Source: Candidatus Coatesiibacteriota bacterium (GTDB taxonomy: Bacteria; Oederibacteriota; CAKKQC01). Taken from it: DNA of 5,524 nucleotides. The translations under genes and the position numbers were made by a program. The stretch is taken from assembly GCA_023265785.1 (NCBI GenBank), contig JAHFSL010000203.1:1-5524 (forward strand), written 5' to 3'. The notes beneath the pieces are model-generated. The model was given only the letters and a program-made list of their open reading frames with translations. It was not told where the DNA came from and ran no database searches. This document shows, piece by piece, positions 1 to 5,524 of this stretch (position 1 is its first letter; each line of letters starts with the position of its first letter).

Positions 1-1
1 C

Positions 2-1948
2 CTTGACCGCCCCGGCCTGCTGGGGGCGAACCCCGAGTATGCTGCGGCATTTCGGGATTGGCTCAAGGCGCGATACGGAACGCCGGACCGGCTGCGGGAC
101 GCCTGGGGAAAGGAAGCGCCCGCCGGATTCGGCCGTGTCCAGCCGCCCGGGGTGGACCGGATTCGGACCGCCGAGTCGCCGACGGCCTCGCGGTATGCGG
201 GGTCCGCCGCGGCGATCGGCGACTGGCTGGAGTTCCGGGCGCAGGCATTGGCCGGAGGGCTGGAATGGCACGCCCGGGTGATGGGGGCGCCCGCCGCCGT
301 GGCGGCGCCGTGGGTGGGGGAACCAAATCCAACGGGTCCGCTGGACCCCGACGGGCTGGCGCCGGAGGCGCTGGGGGCCGCCGGGCGTGGACCTCTGGCC
401 ATCCAGATCGCGCCCGATGCCGTTCCCTTCCCGCTCCTGACGCACGCGCAGGATGTGGCGCTCGCGTCCGCCCGGCCCCTGTCCACCGCGCGCCCGCTCT
501 GGCTGGTGGATTACAAGTTCCATGCCGGGGGCCTGTTCGGCGGGGCGGACCGGCAGGACCTCTTCGCGGTTCCGTACGCGGCCGTCTATACGGCGGCGGC
601 GGTGTGCGGCGGGACCCGGGGCTTCTTCCTGGGCGGATGGACGGGCCGGCCCGGCCCCGCCTCGTTCGTCTCGGGGCCGCGGACGGGGTTCACCGAACCC
701 GCGCTGTCAGACGAGGGGCTGGCGTCCCTCGCGGCCGGCCGGGACTGGGCGACCCTGCGTGACTGGCTCGCGGGCGCCCGGGTCGCGGCCCCCCGGTTCG
801 GTGTCCTGGTCTCGCGGCGGGCGCAATTGTTCGACGATCCAAAGGGCTACGATGCCACGGCGGTTCTGAACGCGCTCGCGCTGATCGGGATTCACGAGCC
901 CGCGGTGGTGACCGAGCGCGAGCTGGAGGCAGGTCCGCCCGCGTGTGAGGTCCTGCTGGCCCCCTTCGTCACGCGCCTCTCGCCGGCCGCCATCGCCTCC
1001 GTGACCCGCTGGGTGGAGGAGGGCGGGTTCATGCTGGCAGACTCCTATCTGGCCAGCCGCGGGCCGGGTGGCGAGCGGCGCCGTCCGCTGGGCGGTCCGT
1101 TGGCGGCGTTGTTCGGGGTGGGTGTGCCCGCCGGGGGGGCCTCGGCCTGGACTGACGACGGACTGATCGGCGTTCGCACCGGCCCCGAGTTCACGGAGCG
1201 CCAGCCGAGCCTCGGGTTCAGCCTCTCCTGGTTCTTCGGTGGCTTCAGGATCAAACCCCTGCCCGGCACGGAGGTCCTGGCCCGGTACACCACGGCGGAC
1301 TGGCCCGCGATCACCCTGCGACGGGCCGGCCGGGGGCGCGCGGCGCTGGTGCCGCGGGTGGCGCTCTGGGGCCCCGCGGTCGACACGCTCGCGGCGGCGA
1401 AGATCCCGCGCCCGGAGTTGCGTGAACTCCGGCTGGGGCGGAGCATGCACCACCTCAACGGTCTGTTTTACGCCCTGACCCTCAAGGCGCTGTTCGCGCG
1501 CGCGGGGGTCCTGCCCGCGGCCCGTCTCCTTCGCGCGGGCGTGTCCACGCCGTTCCTTGACGCCCAGGCGTCCCTCCTGCGCGACGGGATGGTGCCCGGC
1601 CAGGTCGTGGAGTGGTCCTCGGCGACGGTACGCGCCACCCAGCACGGCCTTCCGCACATCGCGCGCGCGGAGGTGAACCAGATGCGGAAGGCCTGGGACA
1701 TTGATCCGGACACGCTTGCCACGGTGCGGGTCACCGTGCTCGAGCGTCCCGCGATGCCCGGGACCGGACCCTCCCGCGCGGTGGTCGTGACCAACGGGTC
1801 CTCCTGGGCCCGGGAGGCCGAGGTGGCCGTGCCCCCGTGCGCCGCGCTGACCGACCTGCTCACCGGGGACGGGTTCCGCCCGGTCGCGGGGGCGGTGACC
1901 CTGCCGCTGGAACCGTACCAGGTGCGCATCCTGGCCCTGCACCCTTGA
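2..1948 (+). CDS. GH42-type beta-galactosidase-like glycoside hydrolase, 5'-partial
   Basis: The reading frame is open from base 2 to the TGA at 1946-1948 (648 visible codons), so the N-terminus lies outside the window. A GTG at 152 is in frame but is not the start, because the 50 codons before it encode typical family sequence: NPEYAAAFRDWLKARYGTPD then LRDAWG (visible residues 10-36), the 'Asn-Pro ... Trp-Leu ... Tyr-Gly ... Ala-Trp-Gly' stretch found late in GH42 TIM barrels. Next come the barrel end (DWLEFRAQAL, about 74-83, and PLWLVDYKFHAGG, about 165-177), a flavodoxin-like, glutaminase-like trimerisation domain (FGVLVSRRAQLF, about 266, to FMLADSY, about 349) with a PAITLRRAGRGRAALV segment near 435-450, and a C-terminal beta domain ending YQVRILAL. 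Family members hydrolyse beta-galactosides or related glycans. The acid/base Glu lies upstream of the window, and the expected nucleophile position seems to be Asp170 (see findings), so activity and substrate are uncertain. No membrane segment is seen. Family assignment is from remembered motifs; another clan-A glycosidase is possible. Confidence 0.75.
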   Translation, partial: LDRPGLLGANPEYAAAFRDWLKARYGTPDRLRDAWGKEAPAGFGRVQPPGVDRIRTAESPTASRYAGSAAAIGDWLEFRAQALAGGLEWHARVMGAPAAVAAPWVGEPNPTGPLDPDGLAPEALGAAGRGPLAIQIAPDAVPFPLLTHAQDVALASARPLSTARPLWLVDYKFHAGGLFGGADRQDLFAVPYAAVYTAAAVCGGTRGFFLGGWTGRPGPASFVSGPRTGFTEPALSDEGLASLAAGRDWATLRDWLAGARVAAPRFGVLVSRRAQLFDDPKGYDATAVLNALALIGIHEPAVVTERELEAGPPACEVLLAPFVTRLSPAAIASVTRWVEEGGFMLADSYLASRGPGGERRRPLGGPLAALFGVGVPAGGASAWTDDGLIGVRTGPEFTERQPSLGFSLSWFFGGFRIKPLPGTEVLARYTTADWPAITLRRAGRGRAALVPRVALWGPAVDTLAAAKIPRPELRELRLGRSMHHLNGLFYALTLKALFARAGVLPAARLLRAGVSTPFLDAQASLLRDGMVPGQVVEWSSATVRATQHGLPHIARAEVNQMRKAWDIDPDTLATVRVTVLERPAMPGTGPSRAVVVTNGSSWAREAEVAVPPCAALTDLLTGDGFRPVAGAVTLPLEPYQVRILALHP

Positions 1949-1974
1949 GCGCCACCCCCCGATTCCAGTACGAT

Positions 1975-2376
1975 ATGCGGGCTTTGCACCTTCACCCGAC
2001 CTCCGTCCTGCGCCCGCTCGTGCTGGCGCCCGATCCCGGCGCGGCCACCCCGGCCGGCGTCCCGGTGGGCCGGCAGGCGTCCGGCGCGGCGATGCTCACC
2101 TCGATGTTCCCGTTCATCCTCATCTTTGTCATCTTCTACTTTCTCCTGATCGCTCCCCAGCGCAAACAGCAGAAGGAGACCGACCGGATGCTGGCTGCCC
2201 TCAAGCGCGGAGACCGCGTGGTGACCGGGGGCGGAATTCACGGCACGATCGTGGACCTGAAGGACGTGGACAAGGCCGTGGTCCTCGAGGTGGCGCCGAA
2301 CGTCCGGCTGACGATGAACCGTTCGGCGATCGCGAGCGTCAAGCGGGAAGCCACCCCTCCCTCGCCCAACAAGTAG
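1975..2376 (+). CDS. yajC: YajC, Sec translocon accessory subunit
   Basis: This 133-residue protein matches YajC, the small single-pass inner-membrane partner of SecD-SecF in protein export. Residues 43-60 form the hydrophobic segment (FPFILIFVIFYFLLIAPQRK), followed at once by the basic PQRKQQKE patch and the cytoplasmic core with MLAALKRGDRVVTGGGIHG (about 72-90) and a NRSAIASV segment (115-122), all hallmarks of the family. The ATG at 1975 gives a long, Ala/Pro-rich pre-membrane N-terminus of about 40 residues; the usual family length is near 110. ATG 2092 (residue 40) would give a 94-residue protein and is a real alternative. The frame stays open further upstream inside the hydrolase gene, but that part is out-of-frame shadow sequence. 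None of the candidate starts has a clear Shine-Dalgarno. It lies 26 nt after the hydrolase and 1 nt before secD. Identity is near certain; the start is not. Confidence 0.93.
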   Translation: MRALHLHPTSVLRPLVLAPDPGAATPAGVPVGRQASGAAMLTSMFPFILIFVIFYFLLIAPQRKQQKETDRMLAALKRGDRVVTGGGIHGTIVDLKDVDKAVVLEVAPNVRLTMNRSAIASVKREATPPSPNK

Positions 2377-2377
2377 C

Positions 2378-3490
2378 ATGATTGCGCAATACAAGAACTT
2401 CTGGCTCGGGGTGACCGGCGCGCTGGCGCTGGCCTCCCTGTGGGCCGTATTCCCGCTGGAGAAGAAACTCAACCTCGGGCTGGACCTGCAGGGCGGCATG
2501 CACCTGGTGCTCGAGGTGGACGGCTCCAAGGTGCCCCCCGGGACCACCGTGGCGGACGCCGTGGACCGGGCGATCGAGATCATCCGCAACCGGGTGGACG
2601 CTCTGGGCGTTTCCGAGCCCGTCATCCAGAAGCAGGGGGAGTCCTGGATCGTGGTCCAGTTCCCGGGACTGAAAGATCCGCAGAAGGCGATCGACCTCAT
2701 CGGCCAGACCGCCCTGCTCGAATTCAAGCTGGTCAGCGAGAAGAGCCTGGAGGAATATCTCGACAAGGACGGGGCGCCCGACCCCAAAAAGCTCCCGGCG
2801 GACCTGGAGGTCATCACGGGCAAGGATCCCAACGACCGCTACCTGATTGAGAAGCCCCAGTTGCTGACGGGGGCCGCGCTCGCCGATGCCTCGCCGGGCA
2901 CCGGCGGGGACACGGGGATGGAGGTCGTCGTCAATTTCAAGATGACCCCCAAGGGGGGACGGGAATTCGGGGAGTTGACGGGCCGGCACATCGGGCGTCG
3001 CATGGCCATCATTCTGGACTGCAAGGTGTACTCGGCGCCCGTGATCAAGACGCGGATCGGCGGCGGGAGCGGCCAGATCACCGGGCGATTCACCTGGGAT
3101 GAGGCGGCGACCCTGGCGCTGGTCCTCCGCGCCGGCGCCCTGCCGGCGCCGGCGAAGATCATCAACCAGGAGGTCGTCGGCCCCTCGCTGGGGCGCGATT
3201 CCATCGAACGCGGCAAGCGGTCGGCCCTCGTCGGCACCCTGCTGGTTCTGCTCTTCATGGCCGTCTACTACCGGATGTCCGGGCTGATTGCCGACGCCGC
3301 CCTCCTCCTGAACTTCCTCTTTCTGCTCGCCCTCATGGCCCTCAACAAGGCCACCCTGACCCTGCCGGGCATCGCGGGCATCGCGCTCACCATGGGCATG
3401 TCGGTGGACGGCAATGTGCTGATCTTCGAGCGGATCCGGGAGGAATTGCGCGCCGGCAAGACGGCGCGCGCGGCGGTGGATGCGGGCTAA
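2378..3490 (+). CDS. secD: SecD, protein translocase subunit, truncated by in-frame TAA
   Basis: SecD is an RND-type membrane subunit that, with SecF, uses the proton gradient to pull secreted proteins through SecYEG. Visible in order are: TM1 (residues 8-26); the LGLDLQGG motif (33-40); the P1 region with IEIIRNRVDALGVSEPVIQK (67-85); the periplasmic domain with ALVLRAGALPAP (247-258) and VVGPSLG (266-272); TM2 (283-299); TM3 (302-322); and TM4 with GMSVDGNVLIFERIREEL (340-357), including Asp344. Translation stops at residue 370 after AVDAG, so the last two of the six membrane segments are missing. The missing part is still encoded directly downstream in the same frame (3491-3691), giving 437 codons if the stop is ignored, a normal compact SecD length. 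The ATG at 2378 lies 1 nt after the yajC stop with no clear Shine-Dalgarno, which suggests coupling. If the stop is real, the product is probably non-functional; it may instead be a sequence error. Confidence 0.93.
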   Translation: MIAQYKNFWLGVTGALALASLWAVFPLEKKLNLGLDLQGGMHLVLEVDGSKVPPGTTVADAVDRAIEIIRNRVDALGVSEPVIQKQGESWIVVQFPGLKDPQKAIDLIGQTALLEFKLVSEKSLEEYLDKDGAPDPKKLPADLEVITGKDPNDRYLIEKPQLLTGAALADASPGTGGDTGMEVVVNFKMTPKGGREFGELTGRHIGRRMAIILDCKVYSAPVIKTRIGGGSGQITGRFTWDEAATLALVLRAGALPAPAKIINQEVVGPSLGRDSIERGKRSALVGTLLVLLFMAVYYRMSGLIADAALLLNFLFLLALMALNKATLTLPGIAGIALTMGMSVDGNVLIFERIREELRAGKTARAAVDAG

Positions 3491-3691
3491 GCGCGGGCCC
3501 TCAAGACGATCATTGACTCCCATGTCACCACGCTGATCACCGCCGCGATCCTGTTCTACTTCGGCAGCGGCCCGATTCGGGGATTCGCCGTCACCCTGTT
3601 CTGGGGGGTTTCGATCTCGCTGTTCACGGCGGTCGTGATCACCCGGGCGATCTTCGAGTCGCGCAAACAGCACGAGGCGCTGTCCATCTGA
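3491..3691 (+). pseudogene. secD: C-terminal coding remnant of secD (TM5-TM6) after the in-frame stop
   Basis: This stretch continues the secD frame without a shift for 66 codons to the TGA at 3689-3691. It encodes ARALKTIIDSHVTTLITAAI, the FYFGSGPIRGFAVTL segment, then WGVSISLFTAVVITRAIFE: the family's TM5, the GP-hinge-GF motif and TM6. Third codon positions stay almost all G or C, so the region has been under coding constraint until recently. No in-frame ATG is present and the only in-frame GTG is close to the end, so it is unlikely to be translated as a separate useful protein. Its TGA overlaps the secF ATG (TGATG), showing that the original secD ended here and was translationally coupled to secF. 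Confidence 0.88.
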
Positions 3692-4656
3692 TGGCCTTCT
3701 TTGAGCTCCTCGGGTGGAAGACGGTGGATTGGGACTTCGTGGGGAGGCGGCACATCGCCTTCGCGCTCTCGGGCCTCCTGGTCGCCACCGGGCTGGTGGC
3801 CGGAATCCAACTGCTCCGGGGCAAGGCACCGATGGGGATTGATTTCGCCGGAGGGGTCGCGATCCAGGCGGTGCTCCAGAAGCCGGTGGATCCCGACGCG
3901 GTCCGGCAGGCCTTTACCGCGCACGGGATCGCTGATGCGCAGATCCAGCAGGCGGAGGCCGCCGGCGTCCAGAAATTGCTGATCCGCCTGCGGCCGACCG
4001 CCGACATGTCGGGGACGACCGCCACGGCCTCCGCGCGAACCCTCCTGGAAGGCCTCGCGGGAGGCGCCACCGTCGTGATCGAGAGCGTCCAGGTCGTGGG
4101 CCCCGCGGTGGGCAAGCGCCTCCAGGCGCAGGCGGCCTGGGCCGTCTTCTGGGCGATCATCCTGATCATGGTCTACATCTGGATCAGGTTCGAGGTGCGG
4201 TTCGGCGTGGCCGCGGCCGTGGCGACCCTGCATGACGTCATCGCGGTCCTGGGGCTGATGTGGCTCCTGCACCGCGACTTCACCCTCCTGATCGTGACCT
4301 CCCTGCTGACGCTGGCCGGGTATTCGCTGACCGATACCGTGGTCGTCTACGACCGGATCCGGGAAAATCTCCGCCTGCACCCGGGGGAACCGCTGGAGAC
4401 GGGAATCAACCGGAGCATCAACGAGGTGTTGAGCCGTACGCTGGTCACCTCGGTCATGGTGGTCCTGCCGCTGGCGGCCCTGCTGGTGTATGGAAGCCCC
4501 GTCACCTTCGACTTTTCGCTGGCCCTGATGCTGGGGGTCGTCGTGGGCACCTACTCGTCCTGGTTCGTGGCGTCCCCGATCATCGTGGAATGGGAGCTCT
4601 ACCGGCGCCGCCAGCGCGCCGCATCCGCCGCCGCGAGGTTCGGCCGGCCCCGGTAG
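3691..4656 (+). CDS. secF: SecF, protein translocase subunit
   Basis: The 321-residue protein is a full-length SecF, the partner of SecD in the Sec export motor of the inner membrane. Visible are: TM1 (about 21-42); the MGIDFAGG motif (48-55; more often GIDFTGG in the family); a periplasmic P1-like domain (about 56-130); VQVVGPAVGKRL (133-144) before TM2 (about 149-167); FEVRFGVAAAVATLHDVIAV (167-186) with the conserved HDV; TM4 with GYSLTDTVVVYDRIREN (210-226), including the conserved Asp215; INRSINEVLSRT (239-250); and TM5-TM6 ending VGTYSSWFVASPI (285-297). A basic tail closes the protein. The ATG at 3691 overlaps the original secD TGA, so secF was probably translated by coupling to secD. 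With the premature TAA in secD, about 200 nt of untranslated RNA would precede this start, which could lower SecF synthesis. A GAGG about 14 nt upstream is only a weak ribosome site. Confidence 0.96.
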   Translation: MAFFELLGWKTVDWDFVGRRHIAFALSGLLVATGLVAGIQLLRGKAPMGIDFAGGVAIQAVLQKPVDPDAVRQAFTAHGIADAQIQQAEAAGVQKLLIRLRPTADMSGTTATASARTLLEGLAGGATVVIESVQVVGPAVGKRLQAQAAWAVFWAIILIMVYIWIRFEVRFGVAAAVATLHDVIAVLGLMWLLHRDFTLLIVTSLLTLAGYSLTDTVVVYDRIRENLRLHPGEPLETGINRSINEVLSRTLVTSVMVVLPLAALLVYGSPVTFDFSLALMLGVVVGTYSSWFVASPIIVEWELYRRRQRAASAAARFGRPR

Positions 4657-4660
4657 GCGG

Positions 4661-5437
4661 ATGCGCGTCCCGCAATCCATTCGCCGCGTTCTGGATCCGC
4701 TGGTGGGCTGGATCCGGGTGCCGGTCCTCAAGGGCGTCAATCGCGGGCAGTGGTGGACGATCGTCAGCGCGGGCGGCTACGCCACGGGGCGGCGGGCGCG
4801 GGTGGAGATGGAACTGCTCCGGGACCTCCTCGAGCCCGGCGATACCTGCTGGGATGTCGGGGCGCACCACGGCGCCATGACCCTGCTGGCCTCGGCGCGG
4901 GTGGGGACGGCGGGCCGGGTGCACGCCTTCGAGCCCTCCGGCCGCAACCGGCATGTCCTGGCGGCGCATGTGCGGTGGAACCGGTGCGCCAACGTGACCG
5001 TCCATCCGTGCGCGCTCGGCGCGGCTGACGGGGAGGCCCGGCTGGGCGGCGACGGGACCTCCTCGGCCTACCGGCTGGGCCGCGGTTCGGAGGTGGTGAC
5101 GGTGCGGGCCGGGACCTCCCTCGTTGCGGCCGGGGAGAGTGCCCCGCCGACCTTCGCCAAAATTGACGTCGAGGGGGCCGGGGGCGAGGCGGTGGCCGGG
5201 CTGGTGGCGGCGCTCGCTCCTCAGGCCCGGCTGTTCATTGAGATCCACACGCTGGAGGAGGATGCCCGATGCGTGCCGGTCCTCCGGCAGAATGGTTTTT
5301 CCCTGCACGAGTCGCGGGGGCTCCTGGCGGCCCGGACCGGCGACCCGTCCGTGCCGCACTGGTGCCTCTTCGCCGTCGGCCCCGGCTGGCCCCATCAGGC
5401 CCGCGACTTCGCCAGAGTGGAAGCAGCGGGCTTTTAG
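4661..5437 (+). CDS. FkbM-family SAM-dependent methyltransferase
   Basis: The 258-residue protein has the Rossmann-fold motifs of FkbM-type methyltransferases, which use S-adenosylmethionine, typically to O-methylate sugars or other small substrates. Motif I is CWDVGAHHGAMTLLAS (63-78), the SAM-binding loop; the acidic end of strand 2 is VHAFEPS (87-93). NVTVHPCALGAADGEA (111-126) is the characteristic middle block; FAKIDVEG (165-172) is the signature that gives the family its recognisable core; LFIEIHT (191-197) follows. The N-terminal 45 residues are basic and aromatic, with no clear membrane segment or signal peptide. The usual KIDVEGAE is KIDVEGAG here, a small deviation. It starts 4 nt after secF with GTAGGCGG close upstream, so it is likely cotranscribed with the Sec genes although its role is unrelated or unknown. 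The substrate cannot be read from the sequence; glycan or exopolysaccharide modification is a guess. Confidence 0.85.
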   Translation: MRVPQSIRRVLDPLVGWIRVPVLKGVNRGQWWTIVSAGGYATGRRARVEMELLRDLLEPGDTCWDVGAHHGAMTLLASARVGTAGRVHAFEPSGRNRHVLAAHVRWNRCANVTVHPCALGAADGEARLGGDGTSSAYRLGRGSEVVTVRAGTSLVAAGESAPPTFAKIDVEGAGGEAVAGLVAALAPQARLFIEIHTLEEDARCVPVLRQNGFSLHESRGLLAARTGDPSVPHWCLFAVGPGWPHQARDFARVEAAGF

Positions 5438-5508
5438 AACAGACCGGAGGGTTGGGACTGGTTGTCTCGTGGGGCTGGCTTGAGAACACGGGTGGGCGGC
5501 TAACCAAT

Positions 5509-5518
5509 AGGAGGGGGG
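5509..5518 (+). promoter_or_regulatory. Strong Shine-Dalgarno-like site for a gene beyond the right edge
   Basis: AGGAGGGGGG lies 7-16 nt from the window end and is the best ribosome-binding match seen in the window. No start codon follows within the window, so the gene would begin just past base 5524. The 87 nt after the methyltransferase stop (5438-5524) contain no ORF and no clear terminator hairpin; a promoter may be present but I cannot place one confidently. Confidence 0.4.
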
Positions 5519-5524
5519 AAGCCG

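Noticed and set aside
58..762. 234-codon + strand open frame inside the hydrolase
   Set aside because: Gly/Arg/Ala-rich out-of-frame translation; the hydrolase frame has the conserved motifs.
1837..1974. Upstream extension of the yajC frame to 1837
   Set aside because: It overlaps the conserved C-terminal end of the hydrolase and reads as Arg/Gly/Pro-rich shadow sequence; ATG 1975 or 2092 are better starts.
1468..2832. 454-codon open frame on the minus strand across hydrolase, yajC and secD
   Set aside because: Spans three conserved + strand genes and shows no domain; explained by scarcity of stops at high GC.
3129..3154. GCCGGCGC repeats that could form a hairpin in secD
   Set aside because: They encode the conserved AGALPAPA region with common GC-rich codons; no sign of a regulatory role.
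2339..3829. Long open frame of 496 codons on the minus strand opposite secD
   Set aside because: It is an antisense shadow of a GC-rich gene: its translation is Arg/Gly/Asp/Gln/His-rich with no recognisable domain, while the + strand encodes conserved SecD.
4691..4716. Direct repeat CTGGATCCG twice, 17 nt apart, in the methyltransferase gene
   Set aside because: Short, within coding sequence, and the copies are read in different frames; likely chance.
3556..4740. 394-codon open frame on the minus strand opposite secF
   Set aside because: Same shadow effect; low-complexity, charged composition and full overlap with a conserved SecF gene.
5438..5524. Possible terminator or promoter after the methyltransferase
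   Set aside because: I could not find a stable hairpin followed by a T run or a convincing -35/-10 pair; only the terminal Shine-Dalgarno-like run stands out.

Overview
The window is GC-rich (roughly 70% by eye) with strong G/C bias at third codon positions. All supported genes lie on the + strand and are tightly packed. The layout is: the 3' part of a GH42-type glycoside hydrolase gene (2-1948), yajC (1975-2376), secD (2378-3490, broken by an in-frame stop; its C-terminal coding remnant runs to 3691), secF (3691-4656), and an FkbM-type methyltransferase gene (4661-5437). The last 87 bases hold no gene, but they end in a strong Shine-Dalgarno-like run that probably serves a gene starting just outside the window.

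The core is a yajC-secD-secF cassette encoding the accessory membrane subunits of the Sec protein-export translocon. Gaps are 1 nt (yajC/secD) and 4 nt (secF/methyltransferase), and the original secD stop overlaps the secF start (TGATG). This points to one operon with translational coupling. The YajC and SecD sequences (a long pre-membrane N-terminus in YajC; separate, compact SecD and SecF) recall the Verrucomicrobiota/Kiritimatiellota/Lentisphaerota (PVC) lineages, but that is an impression from memory. The safe statement is a GC-rich Gram-negative-type bacterium, possibly uncultured.

The most notable observation is a TAA at 3488-3490 inside secD. It falls where SecD proteins carry an aromatic residue after a conserved glycine, just before the last two membrane segments. 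The same frame continues for 66 more codons with clear SecD sequence (TM5-TM6) and unchanged codon bias, ending at the TGA that overlaps secF. A single substitution (for example TAC to TAA) explains it. It could be a real recent nonsense mutation, a sequencing or assembly error, or, much less likely, readthrough or recoding.

The upstream hydrolase is open from the left edge of the window, so its true start lies outside; an internal GTG at 152 is not the start. Its link with the Sec genes looks incidental. No RNA genes, mobile elements, CRISPR arrays or convincing terminators were seen. I did not find a convincing previously undescribed system here.
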